Origin: Kineosporiaceae bacterium
Lineage (GTDB): Bacteria; Actinomycetota; Actinomycetes; Actinomycetales; Kineosporiaceae
NCBI GenBank assembly: GCA_016713225.1
Contig: JADJPO010000001.1
Coordinates: 62,001 to 126,000 of the forward strand
Reading direction: 5' to 3'
DNA: 64,000 nt
The notes under the pieces were generated by a model. The model was not told where the DNA came from. It did not search any database and saw only the letters and a list, made by a program, of their open reading frames with translations. Below, in pieces: positions 54,354 through 62,753 of this stretch; the first letter of the stretch is position 1; each line of letters starts with the position of its first letter. Both the position numbers and the translations under genes were made by a program.

Positions 54354-55397
54354 TCAGGCCACTGCTTGGTCGCCGAAGGACAGCACAGAGAGGGAGCGCA
54401 GGGTGACCCATTTCGACGGCTTGCCCTGCTGCTCGATGTCGACCTCGGTCTTGCCGTTGTAGGCATAGCGGTTGCGCCAGCGGCCGTCCGGGTCGCGCTG
54501 GTCGAGCAGCCACGCTCGAGCATGGTCGAGGCGTTCGTCGTCGCCGTGGCCGAGTTCGGTCAATACCTCGAGCACCTGCAGCACGTCGGCGACGTAGCCC
54601 GACGGGAACCCGAGCCGGAACCAGGAGCCACTCGGCTTGGTGTTGCCCCAACCCATTGGGTAATCGGCGATCGCCGGGTCATGCGAGAGCAGAAACGCCA
54701 CGCCGTCGTCGACAGCTCGGCGGACTCGCGGCGACCGGGAAGCAGGCGGGATCCGCGACAACCCGCGCAGCTCCTTGACCGCTCCCCACGCGCAGGACTG
54801 CTTGTCGTTGGAGCCACAGGCGAACAGCGGCCCGCACGTCCCGCTGGCATAGAAGCGGGTCTCGCCGTCCCCGAGGATGGTGGACGCGGCCCATTCAGCA
54901 GCGGCCAGCACGCGAGGATCGTCGCCAAAGCCGAACCCGAGGACGGCGCGCAACAGGTTCCCGTTGAGGCAGTGAGCGACCGAACTCGCCAGCGGTGCCT
55001 TGTCGAGGCCGGAACTGGAGATGCCGAAACCTCCGGAGGGCGACGAGGTATGGCGCAACAGGTAGTCGCAGGCGCGGCGGATCCGTTCGTCGGCCGGATC
55101 GGCGCCGAGCTGGTCGAGGAAGATCACCTGCCATACGGTGCCGCGGTACTTCGGGCTGTATCCGGGGCCAGGCTTGCTCCACCAGCCGTCGGGATGCTGC
55201 GCGGCCAGGATCGCCGCGACCGGGTCAGTACGCATCGCGCACGCGCGAGCCTCGATCACCTCGGGGTCGTCGGGTTCTCGGCCGAGCAGGCGCTGCAGCG
55301 TTGCGGCGCGGACGGAGGGGGCGTCGGACTCCAGCAGCCAGGCTTCGAGCTGATTGCGGTTCATCATGGTCGTGGTCATCGTGGTCATCGTGGTCAT
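54354..55397 (-). CDS. Prenyltransferase/squalene-oxidase-repeat-like protein
   Basis: 347 residues. It contains alpha/alpha-barrel repeat features of terpene-cyclase-like proteins: AAILAAQHPDGWWSKPGPGYSPKYRGTVWQV, RACDYLLRHTSSPSGGFG, HARAWLLDQRDPDGRWRNRY (three QxxxxGxW-like motifs). It has no DXDD-type cyclase signature that I can see, so it may be a non-cyclising relative. The start at 55397 (ATG) has GAGG eight bases upstream; the N-terminus MTTMTTMTTTMM comes from a repeated 9-bp GATGACCAC unit, and in-frame ATGs at 55367 and 55364 are alternatives. It sits between the two 33-bp repeats. Confidence 0.75.
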   Translation of the reverse strand: MTTMTTMTTTMMNRNQLEAWLLESDAPSVRAATLQRLLGREPDDPEVIEARACAMRTDPVAAILAAQHPDGWWSKPGPGYSPKYRGTVWQVIFLDQLGADPADERIRRACDYLLRHTSSPSGGFGISSSGLDKAPLASSVAHCLNGNLLRAVLGFGFGDDPRVLAAAEWAASTILGDGETRFYASGTCGPLFACGSNDKQSCAWGAVKELRGLSRIPPASRSPRVRRAVDDGVAFLLSHDPAIADYPMGWGNTKPSGSWFRLGFPSGYVADVLQVLEVLTELGHGDDERLDHARAWLLDQRDPDGRWRNRYAYNGKTEVDIEQQGKPSKWVTLRSLSVLSFGDQAVA

Positions 55398-55464
55398 CGT
55401 GGTCGCCTCGTGGTCGATCCTTGCAGGTCGGGGTGAGTCCGGCCGGGGACCTGGGTCGGCGAGA

Positions 55465-55497
55465 CATCAGCGAGGTTCAGGTGCTCACCACCCAGTG
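55465..55497. repeat. 33-bp direct repeat, right copy
   Basis: Partner of 54253-54285; overlaps the 3' end of the minus-strand sigma-like gene (55477), whose last residues HWVVST it encodes. The pair brackets the prenyltransferase-like gene with a spacing of 1212 bp. Confidence 0.8.
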
Positions 55498-56058
55498 GAC
55501 TGTCTCATCCAGGGGGAATGGGGTGTTGCCGCGGGGACGCATCGAGCGATGCAGGTCCATCCACGCGGGCTTCGGCGTTGACGTTCTGCGCACTGGCGAG
55601 GGAGGTGGCGTGCCGGCGGCAAGCGTCGTCCGCACGGCCAGGGTGAGCCGACGCTTGGCCCGATGTGCCCGCTGTCGCAGGGCGGCCTGGCTCACCCCGC
55701 TGCTCGCCGCGTGCGACACGTAGGCCTCACTCACGTCCCGGCACGATCCACGAGCCTCCGGCTTCACCGCGTAGACATCGGCGAGCAGCCGGGCATCAGC
55801 CCGACTGACCACCTCGCGGTCGACCGCCCAGTCGAGCAACTCATCGAGGTTCCACTCGCTGCTGACTTCCACATCGGACGCGACAGCTCCGTGCCGCCGG
55901 AACAACGTGAGCCCGGCGACGTCGGACCACTCGCGAAGGTGGACGGCTCGATACCGGGATGGCGTCGTCTGCGGGCGGACCGCTGGTGGATCAGCGCGGA
56001 GCCCTGGCAGCATGCGACGTGACGGCCGAGTGCCGAGGATCGCGTGACAACTCAGCAT
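55477..56058 (-). CDS. Putative sigma-factor-like helix-turn-helix protein, possibly degraded
   Basis: 193 residues at most (ATG 56058, alternative ATG 56013). The middle (EWNLDELLDWAVDREVVSRADARLLADVY) and the SGVSQAALRQRAHRAKRRLTLAVR helix-turn-helix resemble sigma-70 region-4-like actinobacterial proteins that recognise DNA. The N-terminal ~50 residues and the C-terminal ~30 look non-coding. No clear ribosome binding site is seen. It may be a remnant; its 3' end duplicates sequence near 54265. Confidence 0.5.
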   Translation of the reverse strand: MLSCHAILGTRPSRRMLPGLRADPPAVRPQTTPSRYRAVHLREWSDVAGLTLFRRHGAVASDVEVSSEWNLDELLDWAVDREVVSRADARLLADVYAVKPEARGSCRDVSEAYVSHAASSGVSQAALRQRAHRAKRRLTLAVRTTLAAGTPPPSPVRRTSTPKPAWMDLHRSMRPRGNTPFPLDETVHWVVST

Positions 56059-57130
56059 GGTCCACCGCCGCGAGGACGGCGACCGAGGGCCGCCATGGCC
56101 GCGTCAGCGATCGCGGCCGTTCACCCTCGGGCCGCTCCTTGGAGAGAGAGCTCGTTTCACGTGGAACGGGCCCGCCTGTCGCCTGAGGCACTTGTGGTGC
56201 GACGGTGTTCCGCGAGCGTCGGCCGGGGCCGGTGCCGGCCGATGCGGGCAAGCGGACGCCACTGGCCAACGGTCTCCAGAGGCCGCACCGTGGGGCCGCC
56301 ACTCGAGAGCCTGGAGGCACGAACACGTGGAGGCCGCGTCGAGATGGCGTGGTTCGAGTCGACGATGGAGCCCCGTGGGACGGTCGAGTTCCGTCCGTCG
56401 GAACCGTCGAGGTGCCCCGGCCGAGAGGCCAGGAGAAGCGGCACCAGTCGATCGGTCGAGGGTCATGACGGTCGTCAGTCCCAGCAACTCGACACCGAAT
56501 CCGCTCGTCACCTCGAGTCTCTCCAGGGTGTGGATATCCTCGAGTGTTCTGTGGACGCACCGCGGAGAACGTTCCGTGCACAGGCGAAACGCCGACCATG
56601 GTTGTCCACAGGCACCTGGGGGCGAAGAAGCGGGAGAGGCGCACGACGGGTAGCGTGCCGACGTAGGCGCCTGCCCGTCGAGGCGTTGCCGGACCCGTCG
56701 CGTGGTGCAACGGGAAGCGGCTGACGCAGAGCAGGGTGGAGACATCAGGGTTCAGGGGGCGGAGCCGGCGTGCGGTGGTCGATCATGGGCAAGCTGGCGT
56801 CGAGCTTGCTCGAGTTCGGTGGAAGCCCTGTCGCCGAGCAGGGGGAGTACGACGGGCCTCACCCATCCGGACTGGCGAGCAGGGGGTGCCCTGCCGGGGC
56901 CCCGGTGGTGGGCGGCGAAGGGGTGCCGCGGGGCGGCGTCGCTCGACCGTCGTCGTCGGGCGTGCCGAGCGCGACTCGAGGCGAGGTGCTCCGCCGTAGT
57001 TCACGGCAGCGTAGGACGGCCTTGAGGTCATGTATTCGGATGACCCGAGACGCTCTGCTCGGATGGAATCGATCCGGATACAGGAGCGCATCGGCGTGGC
57101 CATCGGCGTAGCACAGGCGAGGTTGTCAGG
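56059..57130. other. Gene-poor region upstream of parA
   Basis: 1.1 kb with no supported gene. It holds one parS site (56154-56167), a perfect DnaA box TTGTCCACA (56602-56610) and the parA ribosome binding site GAGG at 57119-57122. Long plus-strand frames here have random composition. Confidence 0.55.
56154..56167. promoter_or_regulatory. parS: parS site
   Basis: GTTTCACGTGGAAC, same core as at 51914, ~1 kb upstream of parA. Confidence 0.85.
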
Positions 57131-60064
57131 ATGGACGATGCGCGGGGATGGGGAGTTGGAGTGATGGGTGTGGGAATCGGCTGGCCGAAGTTCTCGGCGC
57201 GCTCGAGGCAACAGGGCTTGGGCTGGCCGAGCGTCGAGCGTCCACTCGTTGATGACGAGGGCGAACTCGACGAGAACGTCCTCGCTGGCGCCGCGGGGTC
57301 GGCTGGTGCTGCCGTGCAGAGTGGCGCCGGGCTCAGCGACGCCGGCCCGCGCCCAGAGCAGACCGACGCTCATCTCGAAGTGGAAGCCGTGGAGGCCGTG
57401 GAGTCTGTGGTGGCCGTGGAGCCGGTGGAGCCGGCCGCCACTGCGAGCTCCAGCTCCGTTGACGTCCCGACGGCTGTGGGGGAGGAGCCGCCTCGAGGGA
57501 TGCCGGTGACGAACGAGGACGTCGGCGTCGAGGTGGACGAGGGTGTGGTGGCCATCGCCGATCTCGAGGGTGCTGATGTCGAGGGTGCAGGGACGCCGAC
57601 GGACCTCGTCGCGACCGTCTCTCGTGCCAGATCAACCCCCCAAGGGTCACTGGATGAGTTCGTCTCGATGGCTGTGGAGCCGGACGCCGTTCCGGTCTTG
57701 ACGTGGGAGGACGACGCCGAGGTATACGCAGGATCGCCCGGGACCGTGAACGTGGACGCCGCGACCGCGATGGCTCAGCGCCGGGACACCCTTCAGGTTT
57801 CCCAGGTCTCCCTGTCCCCGGGGGTGGGCGCCTATCGGGTCGTCAGCGTGACGGATTCACGTGAAACAACGGTCCCTGAAGCGGCGTCACCAGTGCCTCC
57901 TTGGGGTGACGGGAACGACGATCCCACTCCTGCCCTGGGCCTGAACTTCCACCCTCCGGCGCGTGAACTCCCGCCCGAGTGGGGGAGCCAGGCTCCGCAG
58001 TCCTCGGACATGAAGCCCTGGGCGCACACCATTCGAAGTCCCCAGGGGGAGCGGTTCGCAGTTCGCCCCGGGCCCGTTTCATGTGAAACAACGATCGTCG
58101 AGGCGCCAACCCCTCACCTGGACGACGGGCCTGACCTTGGTGTTCCGGTGGATGATCCAGCACCCGATGACTCGGACCAGACAGCGGGGAACGGGCACGA
58201 CGCGAGTGCGCTGAGCGAGGCGCCGAACGTGCCACCCTTTGCCACGCCGGCCTTCGCGGCGGTTCCGGCCAGCGACTCGGTGTCGACCGCAACAGTGACG
58301 GCTGGGGCCATGGCGGCTACATCTCCCGGCTCGCCACGGATGCCGTCTGCGGGCTACGTCGAATCACCCGGCGACCTCGGTGCGCATCGCGTTCACGCCA
58401 GCGCTGCTTCGTGGGCCGTGCCAATCGAATCCTGCGCGGCGCCGACCACTGACGCATCCCTCCCCAGCGCCGACTGGAGCGTCGCGTCGGTCGAGATGCC
58501 CCGGGACGACGTGCCCCGCGTCGGCCGAGCTGAGCACCCCCTGGTGCCGGCACCACTGTCCTTCGCCCCCGAGGCGCCATCGTCCATGTCGCAGGACCTC
58601 CCACACCTGCTCGAGGGCTCGGTCGACCCGAGGGGAACGGATCAGTGCACGACTGACTCGTCGGCCATCCCCGGGGAGTCGGGGAAGCCCGTCGTCGAGA
58701 TCGATGCGGAGAACGAGGGACGGGTCTCGGTCGACCTCTTGCCGACGCCGGTCGCGTCAGGTGATGACTTGGGCGAGCTGGATGACTTGGGCGAGCTGGA
58801 TGACCTGGACGAGTCGCGTGCGACAGATGCCCCCACGGAGTCGGCTGACCTCGGCGAGTTGGTTGAGGTCGGCGAGTCCTCCGTGACTCACGGCGGTCTG
58901 GTCACGGGCGATGCCGAATCAAGGGACAATTCTTTGACGGTGACGCACGAGCCAGACGACGGGAGTGCAGCGATGCAGCAGCCGGAGAGCCCTTCGACGG
59001 CGCCTCCATCCGCATCCGCAGCAGTGGCTGTGGCCGACACGGAACTGACGGCGCTCGACCCGGAGTGGCAGCCTCCGGGTGCCCCGCTGGCAGCTCCACT
59101 GCCGTTCAACGAGTCGGACCGAGTGCAGTTGGTGGCCAGCCTGCCCACGGTGGACGACACCACGCCGCTCGCCGCCGAGGTGGCCGAGGACGCCAGACGC
59201 CGGATCTCCCTGGTCGGGCGCTCGTTCCCCCGGCCGCCACACACCCGGATCCTGACCGTCGCCAACCAGAAGGGTGGCGTCGGCAAGACCACGACGACGG
59301 TGAACGTGGCCGCGGCCTTGGCTCAGGCGGGGTTGTCCGTGCTGGTGCTCGACATCGATCCGCAGGGCAACGCCTCGACGGCTTTGGGGATCGATCACCA
59401 TGCCGAGGTGCCGAGCCTGTACGACGTCGTGGTGGAGGATCGGCCTCTGGCCGAAGTCGTGCAGCCGTGTCCGGACCTGCCCAACCTCTGGGTGGCGCCG
59501 GCAACCATCGATCTGGCAGGTGCCGAGATCGAGTTGGTGTCGTTCGTCGCCCGGGAGGTCCGTCTCAAGAAGGCGCTGGAGATCTACCTCCAGGGCCGGC
59601 GTCAGCAGGGCCTGGATCAGATCGACTACGTCCTGATCGACTGCCCGCCGAGCCTGAGTCTGCTGACCGTGAATGCCTTTGTCGCCGCACGCGAGGTGCT
59701 GATCCCGATCCAGTGCGAGTACTACGCGCTGGAGGGCTTGTCGCAGTTGCTGAAGCACATCGAGTTGATTCGTCGTCAGCTGAATCCGTCCCTGCACGTC
59801 TCCACCATCATGCTGACCATGTTCGACGCGCGGACCAGACTCTCGTCGCAGGTCGCTGACGAGGTTCGAACGCACTTCCCCGAACAGGTGGTCAAGACGA
59901 CCGTTCCCCGATCGGTCCGCATCTCCGAGGCACCAAGTCACGGCCAAACCGTCATGACGTACGACCCGGCGTCCAGTGGAGCGCTCTCTTACCTTGAGGC
60001 GTCCCGCGAACTTGCCGAACAGGTACTCACGTGGGAATCAACAACGCGCGAGGAGCAATCGTGA
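57131..60064 (+). CDS. parA: Chromosome-partitioning ATPase ParA with long acidic N-terminal extension
   Basis: 977 residues from the ATG at 57131 (GAGG eight bases upstream). The last ~260 residues are a canonical ParA/Soj: RILTVANQKGGVGKTTTTVNVAAALA (deviant Walker A), VLDIDPQGNASTALGI, IDYVLIDCPPSLSLL and TVPRSVRISEAPSHG. The first ~690 are low-complexity and acidic (VEAVEAVESVVAVEPVEP, a tandem DDLGELDDLGELDDLDE) and unlike usual ParA N-termini of 30-100 residues. The frame has no stop, and the bias towards acidic and Pro/Ala residues suggests real translation; a shorter internal start cannot be excluded. Two parS-like sites lie inside the extension. It overlaps parB by 4 nt. Confidence 0.88.
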   Translation: MDDARGWGVGVMGVGIGWPKFSARSRQQGLGWPSVERPLVDDEGELDENVLAGAAGSAGAAVQSGAGLSDAGPRPEQTDAHLEVEAVEAVESVVAVEPVEPAATASSSSVDVPTAVGEEPPRGMPVTNEDVGVEVDEGVVAIADLEGADVEGAGTPTDLVATVSRARSTPQGSLDEFVSMAVEPDAVPVLTWEDDAEVYAGSPGTVNVDAATAMAQRRDTLQVSQVSLSPGVGAYRVVSVTDSRETTVPEAASPVPPWGDGNDDPTPALGLNFHPPARELPPEWGSQAPQSSDMKPWAHTIRSPQGERFAVRPGPVSCETTIVEAPTPHLDDGPDLGVPVDDPAPDDSDQTAGNGHDASALSEAPNVPPFATPAFAAVPASDSVSTATVTAGAMAATSPGSPRMPSAGYVESPGDLGAHRVHASAASWAVPIESCAAPTTDASLPSADWSVASVEMPRDDVPRVGRAEHPLVPAPLSFAPEAPSSMSQDLPHLLEGSVDPRGTDQCTTDSSAIPGESGKPVVEIDAENEGRVSVDLLPTPVASGDDLGELDDLGELDDLDESRATDAPTESADLGELVEVGESSVTHGGLVTGDAESRDNSLTVTHEPDDGSAAMQQPESPSTAPPSASAAVAVADTELTALDPEWQPPGAPLAAPLPFNESDRVQLVASLPTVDDTTPLAAEVAEDARRRISLVGRSFPRPPHTRILTVANQKGGVGKTTTTVNVAAALAQAGLSVLVLDIDPQGNASTALGIDHHAEVPSLYDVVVEDRPLAEVVQPCPDLPNLWVAPATIDLAGAEIELVSFVAREVRLKKALEIYLQGRRQQGLDQIDYVLIDCPPSLSLLTVNAFVAAREVLIPIQCEYYALEGLSQLLKHIELIRRQLNPSLHVSTIMLTMFDARTRLSSQVADEVRTHFPEQVVKTTVPRSVRISEAPSHGQTVMTYDPASSGALSYLEASRELAEQVLTWESTTREEQS
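57854..57867. promoter_or_regulatory. parS: parS site inside parA
   Basis: GATTCACGTGAAAC, one base off consensus; it encodes Asp-Ser-Arg-Glu-Thr in the ParA extension. Confidence 0.7.
58076..58089. promoter_or_regulatory. parS: parS site inside parA
   Basis: GTTTCATGTGAAAC, one base off consensus; it encodes Val-Ser-Cys-Glu-Thr in the ParA extension. Confidence 0.7.
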
Positions 60065-61197
60065 GCGAGAAGCGACGGGGTCTTGGCCGAGGTCTGGGTG
60101 CACTCATCCCCAGTGGTCCCATGGCCAAGACCAGTGGCGACCGGCCGGTCGACGACGTGTTCTTCCGGGACAAGTCAGAGTCCGGGCAGCAGCCGGTCGA
60201 GGCTGGGGCAGCGACCGCCACGGCGACCCTGGAGCGGCCGGCGGGCGACCTCCCCAGCCTGGTGACGGCGGACCTCGAACCGGTGGTCCCAGCGGGCGAC
60301 GGCGAGACCGAGCCGGACTCCGACACCGATCTGGTCCCGGTGCCCGGCGCGACGTTCGCCGAGATCCCGGTGACGTCGATCCGTCCGAACCCGCGACAGC
60401 CGCGACAGGTGTTCGACGAGGAGGAGCTGGCCGAGCTCGTCCACTCGATCAAGGAGATCGGCGTTCTGCAGCCGATCGTCGTCCGCCGAGTCGGTGAGCC
60501 GGATGACAGCGGCGCGTTGTACGAACTCGTCATGGGGGAGCGGCGGTGGCGTGCCACGCAACAGGCAGGGCTGGCCACGGTTCCGGCCATCGTGCGGGAC
60601 ACCGCAGACGATGACCTGCTGCGGGATGCCCTGCTGGAGAACCTCCACCGCAGTCAGCTCAACCCTCTGGAAGAGGCCGCCGCCTATCAGCAACTGCTCG
60701 ATGACTTCGGGTGCACTCACGAGGAACTGGCCACCCGCATCGGCAGGTCGCGGCCGCAGATCAGCAACACCATCCGTCTGCTTCGACTGCCACCACTGGT
60801 CCAGCGGCGGGTGGCCGCCGGCGTGCTGACCGCAGGCCACGCCCGGGCATTGCTGGGACTGGACGACATGTCTGCGATGGAGGCACTCGCTCAGCGCATC
60901 GTCTCTGAAGGGCTCTCGGTCCGTGCGGTCGAAGAGGTCGTGTCTCTGGGCGACACCCCGACGCCGGGTGCACCGGCCAAGAAGAAGCCGCGTGCAGGGA
61001 GTCATCGGTCGGAGTTGAACGACCTGGCCTCTCGGCTCGGGGATGCGCTCGACACTCGGGTGGCGATCGCCCTGGGTCAACGCAAGGGGCGCTTGAGCAT
61101 CGACTTCGCCAGTGTCGACGACCTGAACCGGATCCTGGGCCTGATGAGCCCAGAGGTCCGCGGGGTCTTCGCCGCGCCCGGTGCCGTCGAGGACTGA
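60061..61197 (+). CDS. parB: Chromosome-partitioning protein ParB
   Basis: 378 residues from the GTG at 60061 (GAGGAG upstream, overlapping the parA stop). The basic N-terminus KRRGLGRGLGALIPSG is a ParA-contact motif; an acidic linker follows. The CTP-binding GERRWRATQQAGL and IRPNPRQPRQVFDEEELAELVHSIKEIGVLQPIVVRR lie in the N-domain. The helix-turn-helix is THEELATRIGRSRPQISNTIRLL, and the C-terminal dimerisation domain ends the protein. It loads at parS and spreads. Ten parS or parS-like sites are seen in this window. Confidence 0.97.
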   Translation: MSEKRRGLGRGLGALIPSGPMAKTSGDRPVDDVFFRDKSESGQQPVEAGAATATATLERPAGDLPSLVTADLEPVVPAGDGETEPDSDTDLVPVPGATFAEIPVTSIRPNPRQPRQVFDEEELAELVHSIKEIGVLQPIVVRRVGEPDDSGALYELVMGERRWRATQQAGLATVPAIVRDTADDDLLRDALLENLHRSQLNPLEEAAAYQQLLDDFGCTHEELATRIGRSRPQISNTIRLLRLPPLVQRRVAAGVLTAGHARALLGLDDMSAMEALAQRIVSEGLSVRAVEEVVSLGDTPTPGAPAKKKPRAGSHRSELNDLASRLGDALDTRVAIALGQRKGRLSIDFASVDDLNRILGLMSPEVRGVFAAPGAVED

Positions 61198-61201
61198 GCC
61201 G

Positions 61202-61600
61202 GTGACATCGTTCGTGGCCCACACCGTCGTGGACTGCCGCAACGCGTATGAGCTCTCGACGTGGTGGAAGCTGGTCCTGGGGTACATCGACCTGGAGGGC
61301 GATCCGAACCTGCCCGGTCACCAGGAGTGCCTGATCCTGGACCCGGAGACGGATCATCGGCTGCTGTTCATCGAGGTGCCCGAGGAGAAGTCGGGCAAGA
61401 ATCGACTCCATCTCGACCTGCGACCCAGGACCGGTTCCCGTGACGATGAAGTCGAGCGGCTGCGTGGCCTCGGCGCCATCGACGTAGCCGACCATCGGGG
61501 GATTCACGGCCCCGGGTCCGGCTGGGTTGTGCTCGCTGATCCGGAGGGGAACGAGTTCTGTGTGCTGCGTTCCGTTACTGAGGTCAACTCGTCGAGTTGA
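61202..61600 (+). CDS. VOC (glyoxalase/bleomycin-resistance-like) family protein
   Basis: 132 residues from the GTG at 61202, 4 bp after parB. The pattern AHTVVDCRNAYELSTWWKLVLGY, LLFIEVPEEKSGKNRLHLDLRP and WVVLADPEGNEFCVL is typical of VOC beta-alpha-beta-beta-beta proteins with His, His/Asp and Glu metal ligand positions. The substrate is unknown. It is probably co-transcribed with parAB. Confidence 0.85.
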   Translation: MTSFVAHTVVDCRNAYELSTWWKLVLGYIDLEGDPNLPGHQECLILDPETDHRLLFIEVPEEKSGKNRLHLDLRPRTGSRDDEVERLRGLGAIDVADHRGIHGPGSGWVVLADPEGNEFCVLRSVTEVNSSS

Positions 61601-61631
61601 GGATCGCAGGCCGGCGGGCGGATCGGCCGGC

Positions 61632-61645
61632 GTTTCACGTGAATC
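61632..61645. promoter_or_regulatory. parS: parS site (one mismatch)
   Basis: GTTTCACGTGAATC, one base off. Forms a pair with the site three bases downstream. Confidence 0.8.
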
Positions 61646-61648
61646 GGT

Positions 61649-61662
61649 GTTCCACGTGAAAC
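61649..61662. promoter_or_regulatory. parS: parS site
   Basis: GTTCCACGTGAAAC, the consensus core, 17 bp centre to centre from the previous site. Confidence 0.85.
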
Positions 61663-61705
61663 CAGGCCGCCAGCGATGGTCCTCAGGTGACCGAACGCAG
61701 CAATG

Positions 61706-61717
61706 CGTAGCGCTACG
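61706..61717. promoter_or_regulatory. Perfect 12-bp palindrome with AT-rich flank
   Basis: CGTAGCGCTACG, followed by TATACAAT (a good -10-like sequence) and 124 bp upstream of the small membrane protein gene. It may be an operator for a TetR/ArsR-like regulator or a promoter element; only the symmetry is certain. Confidence 0.4.
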
Positions 61718-61840
61718 TATACAATCCAGCCGTGACGAGCCGCGGTGGGATGGCGTCCTCGTTCCATCGGGAGCGCTCCCGACTGCGTACCATGGGCCCC
61801 TGCTCATCGAAGCTCAACCACCACCGCCTGGGGGTGTCGC

Positions 61841-61990
61841 ATGAGACTGACCCGCTGGATCGTCATCGGTCTGATCCTCGGGGCTGCGATCGCCTTTGTC
61901 GTCTCGCTGACGCGACCTCGTTCCCACAGAGGCCAGGGGCATCGCTCCGCAATCCTCACCCTGTGCGCTCGAACCCTAAGGATCAGTTGA
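61841..61990 (+). CDS. Small membrane protein coupled to a GNAT gene
   Basis: 49 residues from the ATG at 61841 (GGGGGTG upstream). The N-terminus MRLTRWIVIGLILGAAIAFV is a single membrane helix, then a basic tail (RPRSHRGQGHRS). Its TGA overlaps the GNAT ATG (TGATG), so translation is coupled. Unknown family. Confidence 0.6.
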   Translation: MRLTRWIVIGLILGAAIAFVVSLTRPRSHRGQGHRSAILTLCARTLRIS

Positions 61991-62637
61991 TGGGACGACG
62001 CGTCGCCGCGCTGACACTGGACACCCTCTCGGATCTTCCCGACCCGTGTCGCCGATGTGTGATCTGGGAACTGGATGCCGTCGCGGGCCGACGCGCGGCC
62101 GAGGCCGGGGACACCGCCTTCGAGAAGGAGGTCTGGGTCTCGTCGACCTTGCTGGAGTGGGGGTCGTGTGGCCGCGTCGCCTACGTCGATGATGAACCTG
62201 CTGGGTTCGTGCTCTACGCCCCACCGGCCTTCGTTCCGCGATCGATGTCGTTCCCGACCTCGCCGGTCAGCGTGGACGCCGTCCTGCTCACCACGGCCCG
62301 GGTGTTACCCGAGTTCACCGGGGGAGGGCTGGCACGCTTCCTCATCCAGTCTGCGGCCAAGGATCTGACGCGGCGGGGCGTCCGGGCGATCGAGGCGTTC
62401 GGTCTGGCTGCGACCGCGGGTGTGTCGGTGCCCGGTGAGAAGGGGCACTCCTGTCTGGTGCCGGCAGATCTGCTGTTGGCCGTGGGCTTCAAGACCGTCC
62501 GGCCGCACCACCGCTATCCACGGCTACGCCTGGAGCTCAAGACGGCGCTGTCCTGGCGCGAGGACGTCGAGCAGGCACTGGAGCGGATCCTCGGCACCGT
62601 GAGGCAGCCGGCCCTGACCTCGCAGGCCGCCGACTGA
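61990..62637 (+). CDS. GNAT-family N-acetyltransferase
   Basis: 215 residues. The acetyl-CoA-binding core is in VDAVLLTTARVLPEFTGGGLARFLIQSAAKDLTRRGVRAIEAFGL, with an LPEFTGGGLARFL version of the Q/RxxGxG/A loop, and the VGFKTVRPHHRYPRLRLEL C-terminus. Residues 20-60 hold DPCRRCVIWELD, with two nearby Cys. It lies upstream of and convergent with trxA, a position common in actinobacteria. The substrate is unknown. Confidence 0.85.
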   Translation: MGRRVAALTLDTLSDLPDPCRRCVIWELDAVAGRRAAEAGDTAFEKEVWVSSTLLEWGSCGRVAYVDDEPAGFVLYAPPAFVPRSMSFPTSPVSVDAVLLTTARVLPEFTGGGLARFLIQSAAKDLTRRGVRAIEAFGLAATAGVSVPGEKGHSCLVPADLLLAVGFKTVRPHHRYPRLRLELKTALSWREDVEQALERILGTVRQPALTSQAAD

Positions 62638-62753
62638 CCGGCGCTCGCCACCTCAGGTCGTGTCCCTCGAGGGGCCACGGCGGTCACGCCCGGCGGCCGG
62701 AGACCGCCGAGCGTGCTCCGGCTCGGATCGGGCGATGAGCCAGGTCGGCAGGG

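Noticed and set aside
56044..56724. 226-residue plus-strand frame upstream of parA
   Set aside because: It includes a parS site and a DnaA box; composition is Arg-rich and random, with no ribosome binding site and no conserved-looking segment.
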